Numbered from the stretch's first letter, positions 21,714 to 34,600 are shown. The stretch is 64,000 bases of DNA from Rhizodiscina lignyota (GCA_010015805.1 ML978127.1:1674001-1738000), one strand, 5' to 3'. The notes: generated by a model not told the origin, from the sequence alone. Program-made: numbers and translations.

Positions 21714-24700
21714 ATGGCTCCAAGTCGGAAGGCTCGATCTGGTGTAACTGGATCGGCTCGTTCGAGAAAGAAAGCCAACGCTAATGACCACGGTGATGAT
21801 GTTCCTGAGGTGTTTCGCGAATTGCTCATAGAAGCCGAGTCTTCTGGAACAGATGTACAGTTTGAAGACCGGCCTTCGAAGAGGAGACGCGTTGGAGAAC
21901 GACCGCCTCGAGAAATGCTGACAGCTGCGACCCAACATGACGCAGATGTCGACCTTGCGGAAGATCCTTCGGGGTTTGAAACTACACAGGCAGCCACTCT
22001 GGATTCTGACGAATCAGAAGAAAGTAACTTTGAATGGGAAGATGTGGGTATTGGTGGTGGCAACGATGCCTCTAACGACACTGCTGCGCCGGCGGGTGTC
22101 TCTGTGGTCCTCAACGGCAAAGAAACGAGCAGCAGGCGCATATCTACGCCTCGAAAGCGAACGGTTACCTCGGCGGAGCGTAACATGCGATTGGACGTGC
22201 ACAAAATGTACATTTGCTGCCTTCTCTATCACGTATCCTTGCGTAACTCGTTCTGTAATGACCATATGGCTCAGGTATTTGATTGACACTTATCCCTTTT
22301 TCAAATGGCCTGCTAAATGCAACAGGCAACTTTACAAAAGCTCCTTAGTGCACGCGTTAGGGGCATGTTGAAACCTGACCCGAATTTCACTCAGACGCGG
22401 AAGGCGGCCCTCTTTCTGGATGGCCTGAATGCGATTACCGAAATCTGGAAGATGAAATTTTCCATTACCCATTATGGCATCCAACGGCCACATTGGATGG
22501 CTGTTCCTTCGTTGTTCAAGCTCCCCGAACAGGTGGAAATCTCTTTCGACAGAAGTGACTTTCGAGAGACAGCTAAGTCTTTGCAAGGCTCTGCGGATGT
22601 AGGTGCTCAGCTTCTTTGTGCGTTATTACGCTCTGCAGGAGTAGCCGCTCGCCTCGTTTGTTCGCTGCAACCATTGGCATTTGCTGCAGCTGGTGCCTCG
22701 ACCACTCCACAAAAAGAGGCCCCGAAGAAAGCCACAGTCTACGCCGATCTATCCGATCGTGGTGACAGCACTGCTAGCGATGCTCCGGTTGAGACATCTA
22801 TAGATCAAAATCAGGCTGGATCACCAGTGGTGCCACGGAGAATCACTCGCATAGGGCAATCACGCATTACCACTGGCATCTCCCGAGACCTTGGAAGGCC
22901 ACCACCAGAGGTTGCTCGGATGCGCCGCGTTCCACGACCTCCATACCCTATATACTGGGTCGAAGCATTCAACGAAGCACAACAGAAATGGATTCCAGTT
23001 GACCTCACGGCCACTATGACAGTTGGCAAACCATCTAAATTGGAACCACCTTTCAATGATCCCGTAAACTATATGAGCTACGTTATTGCGTTTGAAGACG
23101 ATGGGGCAGCAAAGGATGTGACACGCCGCTATGCCAAGGCGTACAATGCAAAGACTCGCAAGTTGCGCGTCGAATCCACAGATGGAGGAGAAAGATGGCT
23201 CAGGAAAGCAATGAAACTGTTTCGCAGGCGGATCTCGCTCGATCGTGACCAAGTGGAAGACGCGGAACTCGCTAGAAAAGAGGCCGTAGAGGGCATGCCA
23301 CGCAACGTTCAGGATTTCAAGAACCATCCGTACTACGTGCTGGAAAGACATCTGCGACACAATGAGGTCCTTCATCCCAGACATGAGGTTGGAAAAGTGA
23401 ACGCAGGTACTGCCGCGTCTGGCAAATTGGAAGCAGTATACCGGCGAAAAGACGTGCATATCGTCCGCAGCTCTGATAAGTGGTATCGACTTGGTCGAGA
23501 AGTCAAGCCTGGCGAGCAGCCGCTCAAGCATGCCAAACCCCGAAAGAACCGCAACATATCGCCAACGCTGGATGAATTTGGCGAGGAGGATGATGCCGGC
23601 GTGGGATTGTACGCTGTATTCCAAACCGAGCTATATATTCCACCATCCGTCGTGCGTGGACGAGTACCAAGGAATGCTTATGGGAATCTCGACGTCTATG
23701 TTCCATCCATGGTGCCACCCGGAGGGGTACACATACCGTCTCCAGACGCTGTGAAGGCTGCCAGACTTGTTGGTGTGGACTATGCTGAGGCTGTGACGGG
23801 CTTCAAGTTTCAAGGACGGCAAGGCACTGCGATTGTTCAAGGTGTTGTGGTTGCTGCGGAGTATCAGGAGGCTGTGGAAGCCGTAATCCAGGGATTCCAA
23901 GATGCAAGAGACACAGCCCTCGAGAAGAAGAGATCAGCAGAAGCATTACGGATGTGGCGTCGGTTCATGGTTGGACTACGCATTATCGAGCGCATGCAAG
24001 AATACCGCCAGAATGAAGAAGAAGAGCCTGACGTCCAAGACGAAATTGACAAGTTTGAAGAAGATGTTGACGAGCAAGGCGGCGGTGGCTTCTTTTTCGA
24101 GCCCGATCTTGGGGCTCCAGCCGAACCTACCGCCACGTCCACAGTTCCGAGCGGGCAAATGGAGACTGGGCTCTTGCCTGGTGGCAAAACTTTTGTCGGC
24201 TTTGAAAATGTGGAGCTGAAACCGATTCCGCGTCCTCCGCGGCGGCTTTTGGCACTCGACGATGATTCTGATGAGTCTGTGCCGGAAACCCATCAACAGA
24301 AGCAGCAGGAAGTGGTTATACAGACCCGAAGTCCCGCACGCGAGCCCGCAAATACGATACATCAACCACCTGTTGATACAAACGAAGGAGGAGGTTTCAT
24401 AATAGAAGAGGACCATTTGAGAAACCCTGCTGTACAACCAGACCATGATTTAGGAGGAGGATTCATTCCAGAAGCGGACGTAGCCGCACCTTATAACCCA
24501 TTTGATGATGAAAGCCCTGGAGGAGGCTTTTCCCCGGATGATGGATCTGTGGTCGCTGAGCCTGTATTCAAGACATTGAATCAAGGTTCTCCGGCCTCTG
24601 CTAAGGGTAGAGATTCACATTCAATCCAGGGTGAGCAAATGGCGGAAAGCAAGATCGAAGAGGCTGAAGTACGTGCTGAAAGTGACGAGAAACCTGACGA

Positions 24701-24845
24701 TGGCCTTGTGATGGAAGCAGCCTTCGATGGAGCGTCCGAGATACCAGTTGGGAAAGGCGGACGTTCTCCAAGTGAGAATGACGATACGGGATCTCTTATT
24801 GATCATGATCCTGATGACGAGGATGCGGAGGCCGATTGGATATAG
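21714..24845 (+). CDS. RAD4: DNA damage recognition protein Rad4 (XPC homologue)
   Basis: Binds distorted DNA and starts global-genome nucleotide excision repair together with Rad23. Exons 21714..22274 and 22326..24845 (51-base intron, GTATTT..CAG) give 1026 residues. The N-terminal basic tail is followed by an acidic-aromatic patch at about 99-113 (SDESEESNFEWEDV), like the Rad4/XPC segment that binds the TFIIH Tfb1/p62 PH domain. The transglutaminase-like domain starts around 160 (DVHKMYICCLL) and contains SADVGAQLLCALLRSAGVAARLVCSL interrupted by a long insert, then PIYWVEAFNEAQQKWIPVDL. The BHD1-3 DNA-binding hairpins follow (HPYYVLERHL, then VYRRKDVHIVRS, VVRGRVPRNAYGNLDVYVPS, PGGVHIP). 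The tail after about residue 770 is acidic and carries repeated GGGF motifs. The length is in the normal fungal range. Confidence 0.95.
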
Positions 24846-25043
24846 ACGACTGAGAAATATGCATCGTAGCGCCTACACACCAAAATGAACATTTACAAGC
24901 ATGGAAAATATTTGTATTTGTTGAGTGGTGTACTAATACAATAGTATGCTGGTGAGTTCATGCCATAATCTCTTTCCAGATGCTTCTATCGCGAAGTGGA
25001 GCATTACCATAATAATCTACAATGCAGGCCCAGACCGTTTCCC

Positions 25044-26261
25044 CTATACATTCGTCGCAGGTTCTAATTCATTCACGTCTCTCAAATTATACAGATGCTT
25101 CGCACCCATCAAACTCTTCGTGATGAAACCACCCATTCGCGACCTCATCTCGTTCTCATAGGCAGCGACTGCCTCGACTGCCACACCCTTTGCCTCGATC
25201 TCCTTGGATAGACTCGCCGCATCCAGAAACGCACACGACGCACCCGCCGCTCCAGTCGGCGGCATGACGTGCGCAGCGTCTCCAATCAGCGTAACTCTTG
25301 ATGGAGTCCACTCTGGCATATTCGGATGCATCGAGACAACTTGTATTGTCGATGCCTGTGCCGTATTCTGGTGCTTGAACAGTGCTTTGAGTGACGTATC
25401 CCAATGGGACGTAAGTTCGATCGACAGTTCAGCAGCCTCAGGGCCATTGAAGCGTTCGAAGCGACCTTTGCACATTCCCAGGCGGGTGAAAAGATCGCGA
25501 TGTGCGATGAGAACCCAGTAGACGTAGTCCTCAGGGAGTTCAAATGGGAGGTTGAGAATGGGATCTCGCTTGAAGCGGATTGCTTCGAGAAGGAGGCGAA
25601 GACTGGAAGCTTGCACCTTGTCATTTATCAACGTCATTCTCTCCAGAGCCTGGGGTGGAAATGCTGCTTTGAATTCCTCGGTGAGGGGTGTTTTCCCAAA
25701 AATAAAGTTGCCTTCACAGTTCAATGGTATTAACTTCGGCAGGTATTGTTTGCGCACCCGAGAGTGTACGCCTTCGGCTCCTACGAGAAGGCTCCCAGAG
25801 AACGAGCTTCCGTCCTCGAAATGTGCTGTTACCCCGTCGGGCGTGAGTTCATATTTCTTGAACACTTTGCCATACTTGATGCTCTCGGGTTTCAATCCAG
25901 CAGCCATAACATGCCGCACTGTCGTCCGATCAACGGTGTAGCTGTGCCCTGGCGGCCTCCCCTGACCAAATTGCGCTGGTGGAGCAGTCACCTCTGCAGT
26001 TTGGGCGTCCATATGTGTGGATTCTTGTCCAGGGCTAGCAGGACAGGTGCGCTCAAACATGTCCCAGATCTCTGGTGTGAGATTGTGCTTCAGTGCTTCA
26101 GCCCCGTCGGCACCAAGTCGGACGCGGTAACCTTGTGGTCTCGTGCCTAAACTAGCATCTCGTTCCAAGACGATGAATGGAATGCCGAGCTTTTGGAGGC
26201 CGTTGGCGAGGCTGAGACCCCCGATGCCAGCACCAATAATGAGGACTGGATGTTGAGCCAT
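25044..26261 (-). CDS. FAD-dependent monooxygenase (aromatic hydroxylase-like, group A)
   Basis: A single exon of 405 residues from ATG 26261 (MAQHPVLI); an upstream in-frame Met-like extension to 26309 is not needed. The Rossmann motif GAGIGGLSLA is at residues about 10-19. The central strand motif is LLVGAEGVHSRVRKQYLP, matching the GADG-x-S-x-VR signature, and the FAD ribityl-binding motif LIGDAAHVMPPTGAAGA lies at about 330-346. These order and identify a class A flavoprotein hydroxylase such as salicylate or 6-hydroxynicotinate monooxygenase-like enzymes and the monooxygenases of polyketide pathways. No transmembrane segment is visible. No neighbouring pathway enzyme fixes the substrate. 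Confidence 0.9.
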   Translation of the reverse strand: MAQHPVLIIGAGIGGLSLANGLQKLGIPFIVLERDASLGTRPQGYRVRLGADGAEALKHNLTPEIWDMFERTCPASPGQESTHMDAQTAEVTAPPAQFGQGRPPGHSYTVDRTTVRHVMAAGLKPESIKYGKVFKKYELTPDGVTAHFEDGSSFSGSLLVGAEGVHSRVRKQYLPKLIPLNCEGNFIFGKTPLTEEFKAAFPPQALERMTLINDKVQASSLRLLLEAIRFKRDPILNLPFELPEDYVYWVLIAHRDLFTRLGMCKGRFERFNGPEAAELSIELTSHWDTSLKALFKHQNTAQASTIQVVSMHPNMPEWTPSRVTLIGDAAHVMPPTGAAGASCAFLDAASLSKEIEAKGVAVEAVAAYENEMRSRMGGFITKSLMGAKHLYNLRDVNELEPATNV

Positions 26262-27069
26262 CTGCGTAACTGTCCGCTTGGTTGAATAGGAAGTTGCGAT
26301 GTGGTTCAAGTGGAGAAACTCTTGATGAAGTGGGTGAAATTATAATGATCAGAGAGAGCCTCTTCTTCGCTGAGGTTTCCTTGGATGGAAGAGAGCTCTA
26401 ACAGTCGGCGTCGTCGCTATCACTAGTGCCGGGGAGTGAAGGAACAGTGTCAATGGAAATTAGAGGGTCCATAAGATGGTTCTAGTAAAGAAAATAGAAG
26501 AGAAGTCGATAGCATTCCTGACACAACTGCCTACCTGCCTTCAATGTTTATACCAACCCGCGGACTCGTTAACGCCGACTTCCTTACCCCCGACGACGCC
26601 TACGTTGGAGGATCGACCATTCAGGCCGCCACATTAAAGTCGGAGTCAGCAGCATGATTGCGCGTACAAAATTATAGGAGTTCTCGACTCCTCGTAGCAC
26701 AAAAGATGGCGTTCCGATCAAGTCTAAGGAGATTGTGCGCGGGATGGTCGCAGGATAGAGTTTAGGGCTTCCGCCACTGAGTCACATCACGCCGCTTTCC
26801 AATCCGTCGGATCAGAGCGGTTCATATTTCGCATCGATACCCCGAAGAACCTGCTAAATGATCGGAATACAACTTATCCCAAGATTCCGTTCATGCTTCC
26901 GTGTTGACTGTTATGCTAGCAAGCGACCCAAAACCCTCGCATGCCATTCCAAAAATGATGGAGAAGACTAGAATCGCTTCATCCTGGTCAATGCTCGCAA
27001 CCAAGGCAGCCTCCAAAACTCCCAGCAATGCAGTATCATGTCAGACAAGTAGCTTCTCTCATTCTTCTT
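26262..27069. other. Intergenic region upstream of the monooxygenase
   Basis: These 808 bases hold the monooxygenase promoter and the 3' flank of the RGG protein. An open frame at 26901..27113 (plus) has no domain and overlaps the RGG gene's end, so it is not called. Nothing else seen. Confidence 0.4.
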
Positions 27070-28324
27070 TCATGGACTCAAAGCACCCTCAACCTGGTCT
27101 GCCCAACTCCTGATATCGCCCGGTGATGCTAAGCTCTTTTTCACCGGAAACTCCAAGGTCTGGGGCTTCTTTTCATCACCCTCCGCTTCTCGGGGCTTCG
27201 ATATTGGCAGCTCTGGGAAATCTGACGCTGCTGGTGGTACTTGTTCTGGCCCCTTTTCAGCTCTCGAGGAAGGGCCATCACGATTATCTCTTCCTCTGCC
27301 GCGACCTCCTCTGCCTCTACCCCTGCCTCGCGGCGCAAAATAATTCTTCTGCTCTTCGCCGTCCTCATGAGCCTCCGCATCACGCTGCGCATAGCGACTC
27401 CCAGCAACACCACCATGAGCGCCCCTGCTTGCCCCGCGAATTCTGTCCGGCGCATAATCTTCCTCCTTCTTCTCGGCGTCCCATTCACGTCCCCCTAGTG
27501 CTTGCAACTTGCGCTGCCGGTTCTTCTCCCGCTCGCCCATCATTTGTTGCCGATTCTGCCTATCTTCCTTTCGCCGTACTGCAGCTTGTGCTTCGCGCGC
27601 CTCAAACTTGGCCAAGTCGTCCGCGGCACGAGCATGTGCTGCTTCGAGTTGCGACGATTTGAGGGCCATGGCTTGCATGCGTGCCGTGAGTTGTTCTTCG
27701 GTGAGTTTGGCCTGTTGTTACATGACCGTAAGTAACAATAGTCTAGCCAGCTATTACATGTTCAGTTGAACGCACCTTCTTGACACCTCCAGTGCCACTG
27801 CGATCCCCTCTAACAGCCTCACTCCGCATCTTTGCTGGCCCCTGCGGGATTTGCTTCTCTCCCTCTGCATCTTCACCATCCTGTGCAATTGGGGTAGTAC
27901 TTGTCGCTATTTGACCATCAGCCTTTGGTGCTTCCTCGCTTCTTTGTGTTTGTATCCTGCCGGCACTTGGTATAGTATTTCCAGCGCCGCCTCTTCTCGC
28001 TCCTCTACCTCCTCTTACACCAGACGCTACTCCTCGTACTGGTTCGGGTTCAGGAGGGGCAGGTGGTTCTGCCTCGACGATTGGTTCTGGCATTGGAGTG
28101 AATTCATCGTCGAAAAGGTCATCTGGCGGACGAGTTTGAGCAAATTCGTCCATTGTTCCATCGTCATACGGGCCATCGAAAGATGATGGCTGTACCTGTG
28201 GCTCCGGATCTTGAGAAACTGGCTCTGTTACTGAAGGGGAAGTTGTTGGAGCGGGTTCTGGCTCTGGCTCTACCGAAGGTGCTTTGGCAGGCTCAGCTTG
28301 CCGAGCCCAGCGTGAGGATTGCAT
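27070..28324 (-). CDS. RGG-box protein, probably RNA-binding, function unknown
   Basis: Exons (minus) 28324..27776 and 27711..27070 (64-base intron, GTGCGT..CAG) give 396 residues. The start MQSSRWARQ is the first ATG; an AG acceptor-like TATTCAG just before it leaves open an extra upstream exon. The N-terminal 90 residues are Pro/Glu/Ala-rich and disordered, with one short RG patch (GVRGGRGARRGG, about 100-111). After the intron comes a charged helical stretch (KLTEEQLTARMQAMALKS and QNRQQMMGEREKNRQRKLQA) with the conserved-looking GGREWDAEKKEEDY. An RG-rich block (about 300-325) precedes a hydrophobic-acidic C-terminal segment (SWADQVEGAL). RGG tracts bind RNA and are arginine methylation sites. 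I cannot name the family beyond that. Confidence 0.75.
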
Positions 28325-28846
28325 TGGCACTGAATATTATCGAAATGTTTAAGCGTAATCATGAAGGAATTGGAGATTTTATGGCATCATTTACTCCGCG
28401 ACCAGAAACACAACTGCCAACAGGGAAAGTGAAGAACCCTGCAGTCGCTTTCCCCGCTATTGTGCTCTAGGCCGCATCTAGCCTAGCGTACTCCATAGCA
28501 TTAGCTCACGAACTTCCTTTCGAGAAACCCTCTCGCATCATATGTGAATTCATCAATTGAAATACTGTGGTGATTCCTATTGCATCTTAAGACTTACTAT
28601 TGCTATTTTGCCCTACTTTTGAGTCCCTAGGTCTGGGATAAGGCTGTTCTGTTTCCGCGTCTGAGTACATTCATGTATAACGACGTTATGCGCCAGGCTT
28701 ATTTATATCTATAATCCAGCACTTGGGCTCATGGCTTGATGCTATGCAAATATGTGCAACTACAGCATACTGCCGCCTCGCAAGTATCAAGAGCGTAAAT
28801 GGCTTACGCATAGAAGGCTTGAGCGCATTCCGCATTGGATTTGCAT
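28325..28846. other. Intergenic region
   Basis: Promoter side of the RGG gene and 3' end of ENP2 (both on the minus strand). AT-rich in places; no gene, RNA or repeat recognised. Confidence 0.35.
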
Positions 28847-31146
28847 CTACATCCGTCTAAACACGTTCCCACTGGCACTTCTCCTATCTTTATTTCGATG
28901 CCTCTCCTTCATGCCCCCGGCGTTGCTCAAATCTCTTCCGGCCCCAGACTTGGATTGAAACTTCTTCGCCGGAGCAAATGTGATCTCCTTCTCCCCAACG
29001 ACACCACCTTCTCGCACTCTTCCAGCAGGCTGTGGCTCGTCCTTTCGCGCAGCCACACGAGCACCAAATGACTTATCCCGCATTCGATCGACTTTCTTCC
29101 CTCCCGAAGAGGACACTACCATCTTTGGTTGCCCTTGTCGTTGACCAGACTTTCTCATCGCAGTCTTGCCATACTTTGTCCGAATTGGAGCAGTACCGCC
29201 GTCCTCATCATCGTCGGAGCTTGACTCGTCACTCGAATGTCTTCGTTTAGCTATTTGTTCCTCTTCCACGGCCGTGAGGCCCTTTGGTAGTCTCGTTTCG
29301 GGTACCGCTACCTTCGTGCTAGGGTTGAGAGCTCTGAATTCACGAGATGTCTCGTCGACCTCAAAGTCCGCATCTTCAAACAGTCTTGTGAAGCGCGGGT
29401 CACTGAGAACGCCACCCTTCTTCTCTTCCACGGCAGCTTCAACTTCCTCATCAATTTGTCCATCTTCTTCCAAAACATCATCGTCATCACCACCATTCTC
29501 CAACACCTTCCTTGCCCTCCATCTGTCTCTCTTCTCCTCCCTCTCTAGAATCCTCTCCGCCAATTTTCGGTTAACCTTAACCTTAACCTTCTTGTTCCCT
29601 CGAATTCTACTTTCCCTCTCTTTCTCAATCTTCTCTCTCACGCTCTTTGCCCGCTGCTGCTCCCATACCCCTGGATTCGCAATCAACCGCGCCTCCTCAT
29701 ACAGTCTCTGCGCCACAAAATACCCATGCATGTACGGCCGCAAGAGGGCCGTCGTGCCGACCAAGTGATCCAGATTCAGCTGCCGCAGCTGCGGCATCGT
29801 CAAGAACTTATAGTTGTCGTACACTTCGCCACCACTATTCATTCCAAACGCGCTCGGGTCTCCAGGGTCTTCAGCCATCTCTTCCACCAGATTATCCAGG
29901 AACGCACACCACCGAGGGGCAGGACCCAGCTGCGGAATGAAAAAACTGTGCTGCTGCCGCCCCTCGTTCGCCGTGAGGATCATGCCGCTGTCGCACACCC
30001 ACTCGACGTGGTTGATGTCAACAGCCGGCTCGACGGACGTCCAGGGCGTGCCGTCGCGTGCGTCCCATATTTTGATGATTCTTTTGTCTGCGGAGAGGAT
30101 TTTGGGCTCGGAGCTTTGCGCGCGCGCTGAGGAGGTGGAGGAATCGAGGAAAGTGATGGTTTTAATAGGATAGCCGTAGCCTTGGTCTTTCTTGAGGAGC
30201 GGCACGGGAGAGCGGAGGTCGTAGAGGTGGATCAGGCCATCCGAGGAACCGCTCGCGAGAGTTAGGCCAGACTGGTGGAATTGCAGGCACGATATCTCCG
30301 CGGGAGATTGTTCGCCGTAGGGTGCTTTAGGTGGTGAGAGGATGCCAACGCGACTTCGTGATCGTGGATCCCAGAACTCGACGGTGCCTAGTGATGTGCC
30401 AAAGGCAAGTAGATTATGGCTATCCTCCGCGACTGCAGCAGCATTTACTGCGCCGGTACCAACGCCGCCTTGTAATGCGCCGCCGCCAACTGTGCTATAG
30501 TCGTCACCACCGACATCGACCTCGTAGCCCTTCATGAACCGTCCAAGCTCCAGATTGAGCCTGAAAACTTCTCCATTGCCATCTTCATTGACACCGACAG
30601 CTGGTACGAGCGCTTCTGTTGATCGCCTGTCGTATACCAAATCTCTTCCGTAACGAGGTATTCGTGTGGAGTAGTGGCGTCCGGACGGAGTGTGAAACTC
30701 GAGGAAGCGGTCGGCTTGGAGGTGGAGAGACTTGGAGTAATCGGAAGAGAGTAGGAGGAAAGTTTCGTTAAGGGATTCAGTGTGTCGCGCGAAGGATAGT
30801 GAGAGTTGTGACAGGTTATGGACATGTATTTGTGGTTTGTACGTTCCTGAAGCGCAAACATGAGCACGTGCGATAGAATAGCGAGTCGAGGGTGTCTAGT
30901 AGTGCGCAAATTAGCACTCAATCACATACCTGTGCTCATCACCCAATTTCCATCTTCGCTCACTCGAACGCAAGAACTGGCCTCTTCGAACTCGAAGTCC
31001 TGAAGAAGTTCTACACGGTTTGCAAACTCTGGATCCCGTTTCAAACTTCGTTTCCGCTTGCGCGCGAGCCATTCTGGGAGCGGCCGTGCGGTCGAAGAGC
31101 CCGAGACGGTGTACACAGGTACCTTGGAGTGATTTGATAGTTTCAT
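28847..31146 (-). CDS. ENP2: Ribosome biogenesis protein Enp2 (NOL10 homologue)
   Basis: An essential nucleolar WD40 protein of the small-subunit processome, acting in 18S rRNA maturation. Exons (minus) 31146..30930 and 30846..28847 (83-base intron, GTATGT..CAG) give 738 residues. The start MKLSNHSKVPVYTVSGSSTARPLP is typical of the family, and the spliced join STG/TYKPQIHVHNLSQLSLSF restores the conserved N-terminal blade. WD repeats fill about residues 60-380 (FGTSLGTVEFWDPRSR, LASGSSDGLIHLYDLRS, ILSADKRIIKIWDARDG). The conserved DNYKFLTMPQL segment leads to a lysine/glutamate-rich coiled section, then the NUC153 motif DPRFTRLFEDADFEVDE. The C-terminus is basic. Its start faces MED13 across 493 bases. 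Confidence 0.93.
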
Positions 31147-31639
31147 GATAGACGAATGTGTGTCATGACATGATTGCGGGGATGGGATGAAATTTCAAGG
31201 CATGGCGGGACTGTTTGACGAACTTTTTGCCTCGGGACGAGCCGCAGAGCCGCAACCCTCTCCCAAAGCTTGGCATCAACCACGGCTTCAGCTGCTGTTT
31301 ACGACAATTTTGCCTTGCTACACCACTTTATTTCCCCTAAAGAGCTATTTGGAAGCTAAAATATATTTCGCATCACATTCTGAAGCTCTTGCTCACTTCT
31401 CCATGTTCTTCTAGCTCTCGGATGCGGTACTGGCCCTAACTGGGCGCCGCACTCTGAGCAGTATGGATGCGCCAAAGGACGTAGAATACCCTGTTTACGA
31501 CCTTTCTGCGTGAGTTTCAGCTGGAACAGCTTCTATATCTGCGCGAGTACTGCCCTACGTACTTGTCTCCCCCCGGCCCGTCCTCCCGTCGACTCCGATT
31601 ACGAATGACCCACCCGCTCTCTTTCACAACGGACCGGTG
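31147..31639. promoter_or_regulatory. Divergent ENP2 / MED13 promoter
   Basis: 493 bases between two opposite start codons. It holds a 16-codon upstream ORF on the plus strand at 31463..31513, ending right after a good splice-donor-like GTGAGT. Otherwise only promoter sequence is expected; no specific site can be named. Confidence 0.45.
31463..31513 (+). promoter_or_regulatory. Candidate upstream ORF of MED13
   Basis: ATG followed by 15 further codons and a stop, MDAPKDVEYPVYDLSA, with the GTGAGT beginning at 31510. If the MED13 transcript starts upstream, this is a uORF; alternatively it is a short 5' exon whose splice is not resolved. The sequence alone cannot tell. Confidence 0.3.
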
Positions 31640-34600
31640 ATGGAATTTTTGAAGTCATGTACAACTGGAGTACATTCAGTGGTATGGAAAGAAGTACAAA
31701 TACCTGCTTAGGTCGCTTCTAACATTACTGTAGGGTGGATACTCGACCGTCCTCTATCGGATCTTCACTGCACAACCAGACGATAACGCCACCGCGACCG
31801 CCGACGAACCTTTAGCGAGAGAATACGACGCCGTAGACACTGTACAGTCAAATCTGAGCCATCAGGGGCATCTTGTTGTGGGTGACAGTGGGAGTGCTTG
31901 CATATGGCTTTTTCAGAATCAATGGAACGGTCAACCGGTTCAAGAGGTTCCGAAAGATGCAAAACTTCCCGTAGTCGAAGGTTTCACTTTTCAATCAGTC
32001 ACGCAAGGCATATTCAAGGTTTCGGATCTGCCTCGAGCTCGCTTTCGAGCAGCTACGGGAGCAAAATCGCCCTTGACTCCTCCCTTGACCGTGTCGAGTG
32101 GAATTCTGCGAACATGGGTAGCTAATGCGAAGGCCTTTCAGGGGAACGCGGCAGTCAGCGATGGCTCGAGCAGTCAGACTGTTGCTCCTGAGTTGGATCC
32201 TCTGGCAGTCTATTCGTGGTTCATTTCTGCTGTCGAAGGTTCGGTTGCTCGGCATCTCGCGTCAACAGGCGGCTTAGTTCCACTCAATGGACGATCGTTC
32301 GTGACAACAGATTCTTCGCGTACTAGCTACCAGAGTCCGTCGGAAGATGAGGATGCGCCTGAAGTCCTTCAAATTGTGTCTCTGAGTACTTATGTCACCA
32401 CATCTGGAGTTCTTGTCCTCTCCTTCTCGTCCGTTCCTCGACCGGACATCAGATGTCTCCATCCGAACTCTAGATCGGATTCATATGTCAGTCGTCTTGT
32501 ACGGCTTTCACCAAGCGGTGTTCTTGCAAAATATATGAGCGCTACGACTGACCGCAACGATCACGGCGCTGCGTCACAAAAGAGGCTGAGAGCTGGCACA
32601 AATGCTTTTAGCGACTTGAAATGGAAGACGAGTGTCAAAGACTGGCTAGCACGAAGAAGCATAGACCTAGAAACGATCGATCCAGGTGACTCATGGGTCG
32701 AAGTTCAACTTTCGCAAGATGTCTGGGCTGAGCGGGGCTCTTTCGACGAAAGCCAAGCTCCAAAACCTGGAGTCTTGAGGTGCCTTTGGCCAGCCGTACT
32801 ATGTTTCCACTATTCCGGTAGCTTATCTGATCCACTGAAAAGAATGAGGGTTTCTCCCTCCGAAGGCCTCCGATGGTTCCAGGGTGACGGACAAGACCGC
32901 TACGCCGACCCTCTGGCCGACGCACAAGAATGGTTCCTTAATAAACCGGAGCGTGACAAGGCTAGAGAAGCCAAAAAGCAGGCTCAGAGTACCAACCAGG
33001 AACAGGTTTCATTGCAAGATACTAATTTACTATATCCGGCCTCGCCGTTCTATTCTAGAGCAGATCTACAATCGGCTAGCGGAGTCTATCCCACACCGCC
33101 TGATGCTATTCTGACACAGGCATCTGCAAGCGGTGTTTCATCCGATGGCCTTACTGTGACGAGTGGCCATGAGCTGCAGCGAACTAGTAGTGATAATCTC
33201 GAGCTTATTGTCCCTGAAGTTGTGAAACAAGTTGGTGGTGCGAAGGGGGCGGCCTCTCCACTGGACAATGACAATGAGCTCTTTGGAGATATGGACATGG
33301 ACGAAGACAACTTCGGCGGTAACGAGCTCTCCGAAGCAGACTTCAACTTTTTCGACGAACCTGATGCGGACGATGATGCTTTATTGGACGCTGGAGCTGA
33401 AATGGATATCGTCGATTCCGAACCAGTCGACCCTGAGCAGTCACTTACCGAGCAAAGGGATATGCAAATGGACATAACAACAGATCAGGAGCCAACCGGC
33501 GTCAAAAGAGAAGACGCTCATACCGCTGATATATCCTCTGATGCTGTGGCAATGATTCCAACTTCCCCTCCCACGATAGCGGACCAAAATGAGCAGTCGG
33601 GTGCACATAAATCGGAGCCAGATAATCTACAAAACATCGCAGAGACACCTCATCAGGAACCATTAGCAAGCCCGCCGATCAGCCCAGTGGTGTCCCGCAA
33701 GCAGCTTGTTTCCTCACGTTCAGCCTTTGATGAAGTTCCAACCGCCAAAGTCATAAACGATAAGCTTGCGCAAAGCGACAGCATGTATGACACCGTGTCA
33801 TTCAATCGTACTTTCAACGCAACAGATTCCAAGTACGCTGTTGGTGGTGTTTTTGGGTTTACACCGAGCGAATCCGGACACTCTGTATTACGAGCAAAGC
33901 CGAGCAAGAACCGCTCAAGCATTGATCAAGGTGTCATGACCGAACCAAAAATGCTGGACAGCTCCAGACCTACCGCAGTCTTCTATCAGAGCGAATCAAG
34001 CAGACCACAAGCCTCCAAAAGAGATCCACAGCAGAAAGTCTCCCTCACTGACGTAGGCAGAATGGAGATTGTTGAAGATAGTGATACAGAAGACACGTCA
34101 ACCGTGATGTCTTCAGAAGATATCGCTGTCTGGGATGAAGAGACGAACATGAAAGAGGAACCTGAAATATCAAGCCGTAAAAGGCCACGCATCGATGACG
34201 GGACGTCGACAGTCTCGACACCTCGGTCTGGATCTTCAGATGAAAGATTGCCGAAGATTGATGAGTTGGCATTGAATGTGAAAGAGACTGAAGTTCTAAG
34301 CATCTTTGACCCCGATTCTGCTGATTGGGATCTTTCGAGGCTTCCTGCACCCAAAATCGGGCAGAATATCGGGGGTAAACCGAATGCACAGCCAATCACT
34401 TCCTCAGCACCTGCACAAACTCCACAATCGAGCCAGGACGTCGCTGCGATGAAGCTCCAAGGCCTCCAGGGCAGGGCTATCATCGCAATTGCACAAATGC
34501 TTGTTGATCAAGTGGCGTCAACTGTCCTGCAAATGCTGCCAGAGCCATCTGGCACACCGGCTCAATGGGATGGGAGCTTTGGGAACGATATTACTAGACC

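Noticed and set aside
29166-29768. 200-codon plus-strand frame inside ENP2
   Set aside because: Antisense to the conserved ENP2 coding region; Ser-rich shadow of Glu/Lys codons.
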